Counted from the stretch's first letter, positions 17,744-26,246 are shown. The stretch is 64,000 nt of DNA from Bradyrhizobium arachidis (GCF_015291705.1 NZ_CP030050.1:5332001-5396000); one strand, 5' to 3'. The notes: a model not told the origin generated them from the letters alone. A program made the numbers and translations.

Positions 17744-18105
17744 CTGAGTCAGTGTGGTTGTACGTCAACGTGCCCAAGGGAATCGTAAAAGTCTTCGGTT
17801 CTTACGATACTGCTAACGAATGGCTATGCCAGAATGATCCCTATGGCGTAGCCGTTGAATGTCCAGTGGAAGATAAGCCTAGGTCCATCGTGCCGAAGCG
17901 AACGGACGTGCAAGTGCTGCTTGGCGCCTTTCTGGATGCGCGGGCGATTTTGAGCGCCTACCTAGTGCCAAATAGTCCTCGTGACGCGAACGCCACGGTC
18001 GAAAAGCTGATGGACGCACTCATCAGTGATCATGTGTTAGCGGCGCTCAGTCGCATTGAGAGGCGGCGTCGTTTCGGCCTGGTCGAGGTAGAGCACACCA
18101 ATTAG
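17740..18105 (+). CDS. Second protein of the tandem paralogous pair
   Basis: A 121-residue protein. The first 60 residues (MTESVWLYVNVPKGIVKVF, with a possible beta-rich fold) are unique. The rest repeats the domain of the previous gene, sharing the ALSRI core and the basic-then-hydrophobic end. It is coupled to that gene by a four-base overlap. I see no catalytic or DNA-binding motif. The pair suggests a small two-component complex arising from duplication; its purpose is unknown. Confidence 0.6.
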   Translation: MTESVWLYVNVPKGIVKVFGSYDTANEWLCQNDPYGVAVECPVEDKPRSIVPKRTDVQVLLGAFLDARAILSAYLVPNSPRDANATVEKLMDALISDHVLAALSRIERRRRFGLVEVEHTN

Positions 18106-18245
18106 GAGCCCTGCTGCCCGCGCTGATCTCTGATCGATTGTACCCTTGCTCGGATCGATCAAATGGCTATCGACGACTTCAGAGAGACCACGCCGCTATT
18201 TGTGCCGGAGACGTCTTTGTCGGTTGCCTAGAAGGCGCAGCCAAG

Positions 18246-19469
18246 CTAGGGCCGGCCATCCGGCCAGTCATATTCCAATGCGATACTGTGCATGATCTCG
18301 CTGGCCAGTTGGCCACCGTTAGCTCCGTTCGTCATGACGACAGCGCCATCTCCATTCTCAAACAGGATCATCGAGCTGAGAAAACCAGCATTGTCGCCTT
18401 CGTGCAGAAATCGTTGATGTGGTGAACGCCCGCGAACAACAAAGCCCAGCCCGTAATCGCCAAAACCGGGCGTGAGCATTTGGAGCGCCGTGGCCTGAGA
18501 CAACAGGGACGTATCGCGACCGGTCCATGCATCCAGAACACCCAGCGCAAAGTGTGCAAGGTCAGTAGGTGTCGTCCACAATCCCGCCGCGGCTAATTCG
18601 GGATAGGTGTGTGGACCTCCAGGCACGGGCGCTCCCGTTGCTTGATAAGGTGTTGCGGCAATTTGAGCGTCATTTTTTGGGAGAGGCTGGAGGAAACTAC
18701 TGTGAGTCATTCCGAGCGGCTTCAGGACAACTTCTTCAAGCAGGTTTTGGAATGGCTTACCGCTTACGTCGATGAGCATCTGCTGCACAATGGTATAGCC
18801 CCCGCTAGAATACTCAAACTGTGCGCCGGGCTCGTGATGGACGACAATAGGTGCTGTATTCGCCGGCGGCTCCCCGTTGAGAATGTTGCGGAGTGAAGGA
18901 ATTGGTGTGTCCGCAGCGTACCCAGGAAAGCGGCGGACCGTGACACCAGCCGAGTGATTCAGCAGTCTTCGAAGTGTAACCATGGATTGGGCGCTAAAGG
19001 AGTTGGCCGGAAGCTTCCAGTTTTTGAGGGACAGATTGACATCGCCATCAAGATTGAGTTTCCCGGCCTGAGCTAGTGCAAGCGCCGCCACTGCAGTAAC
19101 CGGTTTGCTGATCGACGCTGCCTGGAACAACGTTTCAGGCAGGACCGGCGGACCACCGATGCTAGCGTGCCCGAACCCGCGAGCCCGGATCGCGCCGGCG
19201 TGAATGATAGCGATGCTGACGCCAGGCACGTGCAGTTCGTTCATCCGGTCAACAAGCGTCATCGGGCGGCCGCTAGTAGCCGGCCGCAGGCCATTCACAA
19301 CGCGCAGGATGCGCTGCTCGAAATCGCTGTCGCTGGCTAAGGCCGCGTTGTCCTGAGCGCGTGAAGTCGGGAGGACAACGAGGCTACCTATCATCGCGAG
19401 CAAGGCTCGATGAATGATCCTGAGAACCGTCGACTTAGCGTTCCGCGGACAGACGACAGATCGAGACAT
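18246..19469 (-). CDS. Serine hydrolase, class C beta-lactamase fold
   Basis: A 407-residue exported enzyme. An N-terminal hydrophobic segment (RALLAMIGSLVVLPTSRAQ) reads as a signal peptide. The active-site SxxK is in AASISKPVTAV (Ser-Ile-Ser-Lys). The Tyr motif is YSSG in QFEYSSGGY, and the third motif is HEGDN near the end, where the class C fold has KTG or HxG. The family includes esterases, D-aminopeptidases and beta-lactamases, so the substrate is uncertain; a periplasmic esterase or peptidase is most likely. It is a lone gene. Confidence 0.88.
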   Translation of the reverse strand: MSRSVVCPRNAKSTVLRIIHRALLAMIGSLVVLPTSRAQDNAALASDSDFEQRILRVVNGLRPATSGRPMTLVDRMNELHVPGVSIAIIHAGAIRARGFGHASIGGPPVLPETLFQAASISKPVTAVAALALAQAGKLNLDGDVNLSLKNWKLPANSFSAQSMVTLRRLLNHSAGVTVRRFPGYAADTPIPSLRNILNGEPPANTAPIVVHHEPGAQFEYSSGGYTIVQQMLIDVSGKPFQNLLEEVVLKPLGMTHSSFLQPLPKNDAQIAATPYQATGAPVPGGPHTYPELAAAGLWTTPTDLAHFALGVLDAWTGRDTSLLSQATALQMLTPGFGDYGLGFVVRGRSPHQRFLHEGDNAGFLSSMILFENGDGAVVMTNGANGGQLASEIMHSIALEYDWPDGRP

Positions 19470-19908
19470 AGAACAATCCTACCATAAGGCGCAAAGCTTC
19501 CCTCGACACGTCTTGCTCGCCCGTGGTGGATCGTGGGCGAGGATCGCCATATGCCTGAAGAGGCGAATGAAACCACATTCTAGGGCCGTAGGATTTGCCT
19601 GCGCCTCCTGACCAAATGGACGCACACGGAGGGACGGCTCAGTCCAGTGCCGGAGGCGTTTTGGTCGTTTTTGCAGCGAGGTACCGGATCGGGGGGCATT
19701 ATTCGAAGGGTCAGTGCTGCTTCCGTAGTTTCAGGCCACCGAACATAGTTCCGCCTTCTCGGCCGCGTTAAAACGTACAGAGCAACTGGCAGGAAAAACG
19801 ATTGACGAGCACCTGCATGCTAATCCGTGGGAAGCCTCGTAAGCTCGAGACCAGTGCGTTCCGCTGCGTGTTAGCTCGCGCCGTAGCGCAGATGCGCCGA
19901 TCACTCTC
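19470..19908. other. Intergenic region with no gene seen
   Basis: About 440 bases between the serine hydrolase and the coiled-coil protein, whose promoters should be divergent here. No terminator or recognisable repeat was noted. Confidence 0.5.
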
Positions 19909-20730
19909 ATGCGAATGCCAACGCATTTTGATACTGAGCATCAAATGAATTCCACGCTGGACGACGGGCTCGCGAAAGAGCCGATCGCAAGCTTGGAGGA
20001 GCAGCTGTCGAACCTGCTCGAAGCTGGATTCGCTCCTACGGCCCCGCCGGCCAGCATGAAGAGGTCTCCCGCTGCCCTCGCAACGATTCAGGCGCATTGG
20101 CAATATGTGGCTTTCGTCGGTTTGCTGTTGGCAGCATCCATGAGTGTGGCTGCCTGGTGGTGGTCATCCTCCGTTGAGACGGCAAGGATGACTGCCTCAG
20201 ATCCAGCAGCTCTGACACGCGCCGTGCCGGACGCCGTCGCACCGACTGCCGTTGCACTGAGCTCCGAGTTAACGCAGCAACTCCAACCGATGGCGCGCGA
20301 TCTCGCTGCCTTGAGCCAAACGGTCGAACAACTCAAGGCGAGGCAAGAACAATTGATCCGCGACAATGACAATCTGGCGAGCCAACTCAAGGCGAGCCGA
20401 GAGGAGTTGGCACGCAACGACCGTATCATCGACCAGATCAAGGCCAACCAGATCGAAATGGCGCGCCAAAACATGACGCTTACCGAGCGGCTCGACGCAA
20501 ATGAGGAACAACTCGCCCGCGTCCTCACCAGCGCTTCAGAGCCAAAGGCGACACCCGAAGCGCCGCCACAAGTAAGCCCCGAAGAGCCAAAGGTGATGCC
20601 CGACATACCGCTGCCGCGTCCGCGGCAGCCGGCCAATGTTGCCCAAACGCAAAGGCCGCCGCCAACCCCGGAGCGATCGCAGGCCAAGAAGCCGCAGCCG
20701 TTATTGGCATGGCCATGGTCACAGCGCTAA
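19909..20730 (+). CDS. Membrane-anchored coiled-coil protein, Pro-rich tail
   Basis: A 273-residue protein with a polar cytoplasmic start (about 60 residues), one transmembrane helix (YVAFVGLLLAASMSVAAWWW), then a long heptad-like coiled coil (LTQQLQPMARDLAALSQTV, LKARQEQLIRDNDNLASQL, TERLDANEEQLARV), and a tail rich in Pro and Glu ending LLAWPWSQR. This type of protein is frequent in Bradyrhizobium, but no role is established. An in-frame ATG at 19945 (MNSTLDDGLAKEP) is an alternative start. No conserved neighbour. Confidence 0.72.
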   Translation: MRMPTHFDTEHQMNSTLDDGLAKEPIASLEEQLSNLLEAGFAPTAPPASMKRSPAALATIQAHWQYVAFVGLLLAASMSVAAWWWSSSVETARMTASDPAALTRAVPDAVAPTAVALSSELTQQLQPMARDLAALSQTVEQLKARQEQLIRDNDNLASQLKASREELARNDRIIDQIKANQIEMARQNMTLTERLDANEEQLARVLTSASEPKATPEAPPQVSPEEPKVMPDIPLPRPRQPANVAQTQRPPPTPERSQAKKPQPLLAWPWSQR

Positions 20731-21231
20731 AGCGGATATCGACGTCCCATAGGATGCCCGAGACCGTTCCCCAAAAGCAAACACGCCGACCTCGACGACG
20801 AAGGCCGCAGCGAAGTCAATCGCTGCGGCCCGCGCAAGGTCAAATGAACCGGGTGAAAAGATCCAAGTGAAGTATGAGCCAGCCCCGGTGCCCAAAGTAG
20901 AGCACTGCGGTGTTTCGGCCGTATTTCGTCGCGCAAGAAAATGCTGTTCCTTTTGAGGAACTTAGAAGGTGTGACATTAAGGTCAGAGCCGCTGAGGGCA
21001 TCGAGAAGCCGTCGGCCTTGGCCTGCGGCATCGGGCACTCGGCGGGCCTTGCGGAGGGTAGAAGGCCCCGGCGGTGGGGGATCACGCGGCCGGGGCAAGT
21101 CACCCATCGTTCGGCTCAGATTGCCCGAGCTAAGCGTCAACCCCGTATCCGACCGAAAAGTTTCGAGAACGCCAGCCACTTCTCAATTTCTTAGCCAATT
21201 ACATAATCGTTCCGTCTGGGGAACGGCCGCC
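20731..21231. other. Intergenic region with no gene seen
   Basis: Overlapping short frames on both strands between 20840 and 21190 give Arg/Pro/Ser-rich products without family features. I treat them as non-coding. Confidence 0.45.
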
Positions 21232-21408
21232 ATGGACGACCGCGCTCACATCCTTGATGGTGACGGGCGGATCATCGGTGTGCACGAGCTGGATTGCGCC
21301 GACGACGAGGATGCGAGACAAAAGGCAGCCCAATTTCTAGATGGTACGACTAGAAGTCTGGCAGCGAGAGCGGCGCGTCGCGCGATTGAACACCACACCA
21401 GACAATAG
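21232..21408 (+). CDS. Small conserved protein, 58 residues
   Basis: MDDRAHILDGDGRIIGVHEL then DCADDEDARQKAAQFLDG and a basic tail. The DGRIIGxHELDCADDxxAxxxAxxxLDG pattern belongs to a small protein family that I associate with Bradyrhizobiaceae; function unknown. The chosen ATG matches where family members start. A rho-independent terminator follows about 110 bases downstream, which supports this being the last gene transcribed here. Confidence 0.68.
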   Translation: MDDRAHILDGDGRIIGVHELDCADDEDARQKAAQFLDGTTRSLAARAARRAIEHHTRQ

Positions 21409-21517
21409 CGCCTAACCTACCAAGGCGCCGCCTATCTCCAAAGACATACAGACCCCGTTGCCGAATCGCCCTAGACCCAATGTGCCTTGGCGCGCCCCAT
21501 TACCGTCGAGGCTTCCA

Positions 21518-21550
21518 ACGGCTCCGGCGTTGTGCCGGGGCCGTTTTTTT
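21518..21550 (+). terminator. Rho-independent terminator
   Basis: An 11-base stem, ACGGCTCCGGC with GCCGGGGCCGT (one G-U pair), a loop of five bases (GTTGT), and seven T residues. It is a textbook intrinsic terminator on the plus strand, about 110 bases after the gene at 21232. Confidence 0.85.
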
Positions 21551-22191
21551 GCGACCTGGCGGAAGGGGTGTCTTGTCAACCTCGTTGATTCAACTGGACT
21601 TTTCTCGCGGCTCGGAAGAATAGCTACGGTGTTTGCAACGGTCGTCCCAGCAATATCTCAACCGTAGTTTTCCGCCCGTGAGCGAGGCTTGCGCCCTGCT
21701 GCCTTTTCATCAAAAGCGGCCACGCGGCGGATTATTTTTTGTTGGTCCGAATAAAGAATGTCCCATCGGCATGCTCAAATCATGGAGAAGAGAATTTCCT
21801 CCTCAAATCTCCTCGCGACGCACTAGAGGGAGCCGGAGCGGAGTGCGATGCTTTCTTGAGACGATTCCAAGCAATAGCTGAAGCGGCCCTCGCGCTCGCC
21901 GGCAGCGCCGATCCCGATCTGAGCGCCTTGGTGGAGCAATCGCTGAAGGCCGTGGGCCCGGAGAGATGCAAGGTGACTGCCGGCCAGCAGTTGGCCTCGC
22001 CCATCCTTCCCGGAGGTGTGTTCAAATCCACAGGTCTGCTGGCAGAGCAAACCGATCTGCGCCTGCGGACTGAGCTGAGGCTCCGAGCGAATAGACTGCC
22101 GTTGATCGCAGCCATTTGTCGCCTTGCCCACCACAATTATCCGCCACTAACCCGCCCTCTATCTGATGGCCCGGGGAGCGGTGAATTGAAA
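21551..22191. other. Uncertain region, possible decayed coding sequence
   Basis: An open plus-strand frame from 21739 to 22221 has a protein-like middle (RRFQAIAEAALALAGSADPD then LSALVEQSLKAVG), but no ribosome site and a Ser/Arg-rich end. A minus-strand frame overlaps it. I do not recognise either. It may be a degraded gene. Confidence 0.2.
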
Positions 22192-22445
22192 ATGACCGGA
22201 GAATCCCTACTCCGACCCTGAAATCGCCGCGCGCAAGCTCCTCGAACCCGCCGCGAACGTCGAGTCCGTCCAGGATGGGCGCATCCATATCGAAAAGATC
22301 AACGCGCCGTTTCTGCTTGCGCTGAAGGCCAGCGGCGCCGAATTTGGCGCCGGTATCAGGTACGCCGTCGAGCACGGCTGGCTCGAGCTGCACGAGCGGA
22401 ACTTACGTCAGGCTGCTCAACAAAGACGGAGGGCGGCCTCTCTGA
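22192..22445 (+). pseudogene. Frameshifted small gene (NPYSDPEIAARKL family)
   Basis: The intact family, as I recall it from Bradyrhizobium, starts MPENPYxxPEIAARKL and ends HESGTYVxxT. Here ATG 22192 is followed by ACCGGAGAATCCC; dropping one A restores MPENPYSDPEIAARKLLEP. The frame then reads VQDGRIHIEKINAPFLLALK and AVEHGWLELH. At CACGAGCGGAAC two bases are missing; restoring them gives HESGTYVRLLNKDGGRPL and a TGA at 22443-22445. Two separate frame lesions in under 260 bases mean it is a pseudogene. Confidence 0.72.
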
Positions 22446-22644
22446 AGAAGCCATGGGTGCTGTTCTCATTAGGACACCCGCACATTAAATTTAGGACACT
22501 CTATCATTTGAGACTCGTGGAGTGAATCCCGGGCGGGACGCTGTCAACCGGCGTGCCGCGTTGAGTATGGTGCGTCGGGCGGTCTCGGTGCGTCTCGGTC
22601 CAGCCCCGGAGATGCCCGGGGCCGTTCGTACCCGCACAGGGGAA

Positions 22645-22857
22645 TTAGGACACCAGATGTCGCCGGACTTCGCCGGGCTGCATGTTCAATGAAGCTGTCA
22701 GGTCCGCATCCAACTCCCGTTCAACTAGGCTCGCTGCCCAGCCTTCGGGGATGGCGTCGAGCACTCGATCCACAGCGGCGCCTCGCTCCGTCGCTGCTAG
22801 CCAGAGCTGGCGTGCGCCGCTGTCGGTTGTGACCCGAACCAAATAAACCCGTTGCAT
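22645..22857 (-). CDS. Small conserved protein, 70 residues
   Basis: MQRVYLVRVTTDSGARQLWL then AATERGAAVDRVLDAIPEGW and ends VRRHLVS. The YLVRVTT..G.R.LW.AA..R..AV..VL...PEGW pattern matches a small Bradyrhizobium protein family of unknown function. The frame is open to 22965, but I prefer the inner ATG because the family begins there; the upstream 36 residues could still be real. No operon partner. Confidence 0.6.
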   Translation of the reverse strand: MQRVYLVRVTTDSGARQLWLAATERGAAVDRVLDAIPEGWAASLVERELDADLTASLNMQPGEVRRHLVS

Positions 22858-23063
22858 CCGATATAAGCACCAAAACGGGCGTAGGTTTCTGTGAGGCAGC
22901 CTTAGTTCATCTTGCGGCGCGGCCTGGATGATCTCGCGGAGGTCGTTCGCGTACTCCGCGAACATACGGCGCCTCCTCCATCCGGGACGGCTTGACTTCC
23001 CTTTCGGTCTGTTTCGGCGCGGTCGGACATGCCTCGATGGTCCGCTGCTGAGGCAAGCTCCGT

Positions 23064-23077
23064 TTGAGCTAGATCAA
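23064..23077. promoter_or_regulatory. FixK/Fnr-like box TTGAGCTAGATCAA
   Basis: Matches the FixK/Fnr pattern TTGN-N6-NCAA with arms TTGA and TCAA. It is directly downstream of the small gene at 23087-23269 and about 205 bases upstream of the start of the gene at 22645, transcribed leftward, so it could serve that gene. Identical in arms to the box at 31382. Confidence 0.4.
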
Positions 23078-23086
23078 AGAGACACC

Positions 23087-23269
23087 CTACTCTGCTGCCT
23101 CTCGGACGGTGCGGATTTGCTCAGATCGACGGGCCAATTCGTCGTAGGTCTTGGCGACCTTGCGGAGTGTTTCTTTCGTCTTTGCGTGCTCCGAATTGTC
23201 CGCCTTTGCCAGAAACTCTTCCGCGCGGTCCCGAAAATACTTGGGGGTGTAGATACGCTCGATGCCCAT
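23087..23269 (-). CDS. Small helical protein, 60 residues (YYRxxAEEFxxKA family)
   Basis: MGIERIYTPKYFRDRAEEFL then AKADNSEHAKTKETLRKVAK and TYDELARRSEQIRTVREAAE. It is one long helical hairpin of charged residues. This pattern (YTPxYxRxxAExFxxKAxxAxxxxxKxTLRKxAxTYDELA) is one of the commonest small proteins in Bradyrhizobium; its role is unknown. I prefer the inner start at 23269 to 23296. The frameshifted gene at 24301-24553 is a paralogue. Confidence 0.7.
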   Translation of the reverse strand: MGIERIYTPKYFRDRAEEFLAKADNSEHAKTKETLRKVAKTYDELARRSEQIRTVREAAE

Positions 23270-23338
23270 GACGCCAATCCCGATTCGTACGTTCATGCTC
23301 TTTAATGGACGACCCCCGTCGAACTGTTCCCTTCGTCT

Positions 23339-23491
23339 TTAGTCGTCCCAGATCAGTGCTCCGCACTTGCATTTGAAGACGCGGATAAAACGCTTCGTCT
23401 CCATGTCCCAAATCTTGTCAGCCAAAGTGAGCGGCTGGCTGCATTTGGGGCAGCGGTACACCACAGGTGTAGGAGGTGATGAGAGAGGCAT
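23339..23491 (-). CDS. Zinc-ribbon-like protein, 50 residues
   Basis: Reads MPLSSPPTPVVYRCPKCSQP then LTLADKIWDMETKRFIRVFK and CKCGALIWDD. A CxxC (Cys14, Cys17) and a CxC (Cys41, Cys43) can bind zinc, with a beta-hairpin between. I chose the ATG at 23491 because all downstream residues are protein-like. It is probably a small nucleic-acid-binding or structural protein; no partner is visible. It lies 70 bases upstream of the small helical protein at 23269 on the same strand. Confidence 0.55.
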   Translation of the reverse strand: MPLSSPPTPVVYRCPKCSQPLTLADKIWDMETKRFIRVFKCKCGALIWDD

Positions 23492-23565
23492 AGCCCGTCT
23501 CCTTATCCAGAGACGCACAATCGCCGCGGCCGTTCCAAACTTAACTTAGGATATTTTTGGCAGCT

Positions 23566-23662
23566 GCTCCGGCGACTGTCCGGAGCCCGCATCAAGTACG
23601 CGGTCGAGCGCGGCTGGCTTGAGCTGCGCTACGTTCGGCTGCTGGCGCCGAAAGTCTGCTGA
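23566..23662 (+). pseudogene. Second remnant of the NPYSDPEIAARKL family
   Basis: The frame reads SGARIKYAVERGWLELRYVR then LLAPKVC and a TGA at 23660-23662. It aligns with GAGIRYAVEHGWLELHESGTYVRLL of the family pseudogene at 22192, with HESGT deleted. The N-terminal two-thirds is missing. The start coordinate is approximate. Confidence 0.55.
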
Positions 23663-23690
23663 CGAGAGCGTAAAAGATGCGTCCTGCGCG

Positions 23691-23891
23691 CTACGATGGA
23701 GGTGCTTCAGGCTGCCCAACTGATCGGGACAAAGTTCGGTAGGCTCGTTCTGCCTGCTCCTTCGTCAGATTGGCTGCCCATTCGGTCCCGATCAGCGCAG
23801 GTCCCTTGCGCTCTCGATCGTAAACCATCCAACCTGTGCTTCCCCTCCGTACGATGAACCTGCTCGTCCTCTGCCCTCTTTCACTCACCAT
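23691..23891 (-). CDS. Small basic protein, 66 residues
   Basis: MVSERGQRTSRFIVRRGSTG then WMVYDRERKGPALIGTEWAA and NLTKEQAERAYRTLSRSVGQ. The R.GSTGWMV.DR..KGPA.......L....A....L pattern matches a small Bradyrhizobium family of unknown function, probably a small beta-sheet fold. Nothing around it suggests a role. Confidence 0.58.
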   Translation of the reverse strand: MVSERGQRTSRFIVRRGSTGWMVYDRERKGPALIGTEWAANLTKEQAERAYRTLSRSVGQPEAPPS

Positions 23892-24063
23892 GGCCTCCCG
23901 GTCATTACTGCTCTATGGCGAGTAGGCCGCACTCGACCAGCTTCAGCCATGCCTCCTTGTCGACGCTCGATGGTACTGTTCGTCTTCGCCTCCGAGTATC
24001 CTAAGTTGATTGGGCGAGTGTCCTTAATTGGGAACGGCTCCCCTCGTGTATCGTTTGGTGGAC

Positions 24064-24255
24064 ATGATGACGCCAGCGGAATCCTTGGAATTGGCAGAGC
24101 GCTTCGCCTGGGCCGCAGATCAGGCTTGGGACCCGATCTCTAAGTCCCAACTCGAAGCCTTGGATAAAAGCTCCTCTGTGCTCGCCAAGAGCGCCGCCGT
24201 TCTAAACCGCTCCTCCCAGGCCCTTGAGATCATAGAGCAGCGCCGGAAGAAGTAA
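24064..24255 (+). CDS. Small helical protein, 63 residues
   Basis: MMTPAESLELAERFAWAADQ then AWDPISKSQLEALDKSSSVL and continuing helices ending IIEQRRKK. The MTPAExxxxAERFxWxADQAxDP start is a common small Bradyrhizobium family. A start further up at 24028 is possible, but the family begins at this Met. No function known. Confidence 0.6.
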   Translation: MMTPAESLELAERFAWAADQAWDPISKSQLEALDKSSSVLAKSAAVLNRSSQALEIIEQRRKK

Positions 24256-24300
24256 GCCGCCTCGGCCCGTGTGGAAGCGGCCTAATTTGTTCTCTGGTTA

Positions 24301-24553
24301 ATGTATGTGCGAATGGAACACTTGGACGGATGGTCCATTAACCGGCATGGACTAGCCGACCCAGGATTGTACGATGGCATCGAGCGCAATCGTCCAACCA
24401 AGTATTGGCGCATGCGAGCGGAAGAGTTCGCCCAAGGCTGACAACGCGGAACATCAACAAACCAGAGATACTCTTCGGCGAGCCGCTGAGAGCTACGACG
24501 AGTTAGCTAAGCACTTCCATTCATGGAAGGGGACGCACCTGAGGCGGACTTAA
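24301..24553 (+). pseudogene. Frameshifted paralogue of the gene at 23087
   Basis: The frame from ATG 24301 gives MYVRMEHLDGWSINRHGLAD, then PTKYWRMRAEEFAQG and a stop at 24439-24441. One extra C at about 24431 shifts the frame; removing it gives EEFAKADNAEHQQTRDTLRR then AAESYDELAKHFHSWKG, ending at TAA 24551-24553. That restored segment matches the intact paralogue AEEFLAKADNSEHAKTKETLRK at 23087-23269. One insertion broke it. Confidence 0.7.
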
Positions 24554-24783
24554 TCTGCTAGGACTTGGACCGTGGATTTGTTCGTCGCGGGAACAGCGCC
24601 TGCGGCCGGTGCAAAAGCCGCAGGCTCTGCTCTGTGCCGCAACGTTCTGCACGATCGGCTCGGCAGGCTAATTTGCTAGCACAGAGGTCCACCAGCGCGA
24701 CCGGCGGCGTGCGGCAATAAGCACCCCGCACTGGCTCGCCATTCTTAGGAACACTCTCTCAACCCGATGTTTGAGCGATTATC

Positions 24784-25023
24784 ATGTTGGTTCTTTCGCC
24801 AGAGGTACACAGGATTTTGCGGCGGGCCCGGCTATACGGCTACCTGATCGAGCGAAACGACCAGATCTATCAGCTGACCGCCTTTCATCCAGTTTGCACG
24901 AAAGCGTTTGCACTCCTCATGGTCGAGGGCGGCTGGTTGACGAAGAACGGCGATCGATACGAGCTGACTACCCAGGGACGTGAAGTGCCGACTGAATTCC
25001 GGCGGCAGAGCAACAGGCAGTGA
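24784..25023 (+). CDS. Hypothetical protein, 79 residues
   Basis: MLVLSPEVHRILRRARLYGY then LIERNDQIYQLTAFHPVCTK and ends EFRRQSNRQ. The middle predicts a helix-turn arrangement with AFALLMVEGGWLTKNGDRYE, like a small winged-helix module (a C-terminal KNGDRYELTTQGR looks like the wing). A DNA-binding role is an inference from that pattern only. There is no strong ribosome site. Confidence 0.42.
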   Translation: MLVLSPEVHRILRRARLYGYLIERNDQIYQLTAFHPVCTKAFALLMVEGGWLTKNGDRYELTTQGREVPTEFRRQSNRQ

Positions 25024-25144
25024 AACTCGGGCGTGTATTCATTTTCGAAACAGGTGATCAACACGGAGTACGGGCACTCCAGCGTGAACCGGGGGCCAGG
25101 GAGTAGAGATCTTGGCGGAGACTGCATGGCTACCGCTGGTCGCA

Positions 25145-25387
25145 ATGCTGAAGTTGCCCCACTGGCTGATGATCGCAGGGGCGTTTCTTGTGGTCGCCGG
25201 CTCTATTGGTGTTCTCGTCGGCGCAAAGAAAACAAAGAACACGGTGTACGTGAATACACACCCCGACGCTGCTACCGATACTCCGCGCCGGCAGATGGCG
25301 CCTTCCCCAGAGCTTCTCGATTCTAAAAGAAAACCCCGCAAGGATGACGACGGCAGGACATCAAAAGAGCAGGGCCCGCCAGCGTGA
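25145..25387 (+). CDS. Small single-helix membrane protein, 80 residues
   Basis: MLKLPHWLMIAGAFLVVAGS then IGVLVGAKKTKNTVYVNTHP and a Lys/Asp-rich tail. One transmembrane helix near the start is followed by a charged cytoplasmic or periplasmic region. A TTG start at 25112 adds 11 residues and cannot be excluded. The LPHWLMIAG opening resembles small rhizobial membrane proteins. Role unknown. Confidence 0.5.
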   Translation: MLKLPHWLMIAGAFLVVAGSIGVLVGAKKTKNTVYVNTHPDAATDTPRRQMAPSPELLDSKRKPRKDDDGRTSKEQGPPA

Positions 25388-25569
25388 ACGGGTCGCAGCA
25401 GCGTCAAAGAAGTACGGCTCCAGCTTGGGCAAAACCGGAGCCGCTATTTCCAATCTTCTGACCACGGGTTCGGGGGACAGAAGCTAACGGTAAACTGTGG
25501 ACCTACAGATCGGTTCCCACTGGCGACCAGTAGAAAGCGAAAGGCGCCCGGCCGCCAATTGAGGCGGCC

Positions 25570-25749
25570 TCAACGCGCGCGTCGTTCTTCATCCTCGATA
25601 GCTGCGAGCATATCGTACTGCTTGGCGAGTCCTATGAGGCTCTTCGCGATGTTCCTAAGTACGGTGGCGGCTCGTGGATTGACGCCCGCCACCTCCGCCT
25701 TGCTCCGATAATCCATCGCTAGCGTCAGACATTCTTCGGCAGTCCGCAT
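25570..25749 (-). CDS. Small helical protein, 59 residues (MRTAEECLxLA family)
   Basis: MRTAEECLTLAMDYRSKAEV then AGVNPRAATVLRNIAKSLIG and LAKQYDMLAAIEDEERRAR. The MRTAEECLxLAxxYxxxA....RA.VLRNIA.....LA.Q...L pattern is a common small Bradyrhizobium family. A frame from 25944 is longer, but its N-terminus is unlike protein. Function unknown. Confidence 0.66.
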   Translation of the reverse strand: MRTAEECLTLAMDYRSKAEVAGVNPRAATVLRNIAKSLIGLAKQYDMLAAIEDEERRAR

Positions 25750-25811
25750 TTCAAGCTCCGTGCCCCATCGAGCCGGATCTACTGCAACAGACGACTTAGG
25801 AAAGTTCAAGA

Positions 25812-26093
25812 ATGAACTTAGGGCGCTTGGCCCGCCAGCGGGAACCGGCGAAGCAGAACGTTCGCTATTTCCGAAGATTCGGCAAGCCGCGGCTGGCTCA
25901 TTCGTCGCATTCAACCCGGTTGAGAGCTGGTCACGAGACTGCATCTGAAGACATCGCTGAAGAGATCGAGCGGCGAGTGGCCGCCGAAGGTCAGGATATC
26001 TCCGACGGATTAAAGGACTTCATCGAGAGCCAGCTCAGGCGCGCGGTCGGCGTGCGGGTGGCTCTGCCTCTAAGGAGCGCCAGCAATGCATGA
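25812..26093 (+). CDS. Doubtful hypothetical protein, possibly a remnant
   Basis: A 93-residue frame. The last third, EDIAEEIERRVAAEGQDISD then GLKDFIESQLRRA, is protein-like and helical, resembling an Arc-like or ankle-helix dimer, but the first half is basic and uneven and overlaps the opposite gene at 25570-25944. I recognise no family. Confidence 0.22.
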   Translation: MNLGRLARQREPAKQNVRYFRRFGKPRLAHSSHSTRLRAGHETASEDIAEEIERRVAAEGQDISDGLKDFIESQLRRAVGVRVALPLRSASNA

Positions 26094-26141
26094 GAAAGGA
26101 AAACCCGTCGGCGCTCGACAACCCCGCTAAGCCGACCATAA

Positions 26142-26246
26142 CGCCCGTGCACGATCTGCGGTGAGATATTCGACATGCGCAAGCTCGACCAGGTGCTTGA
26201 TCATCTGCACGGCCAGGAAGTTGAAGAACAGCCGACGCAGCACTAG
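26142..26246 (+). pseudogene. Zinc-finger-like remnant
   Basis: After a TAA at 26139 the frame reads RPCTICGEIFDMRKLDQVLD then HLHGQEVEEQPTQH to a TAG. CTIC and a late HLH could bind zinc. No start codon precedes the Cys pair, so it looks like a truncated gene. Confidence 0.3.

Noticed and set aside
20840..21194. Short open frames on both strands
   Set aside because: Composition is not protein-like and there is no ribosome site or family match.
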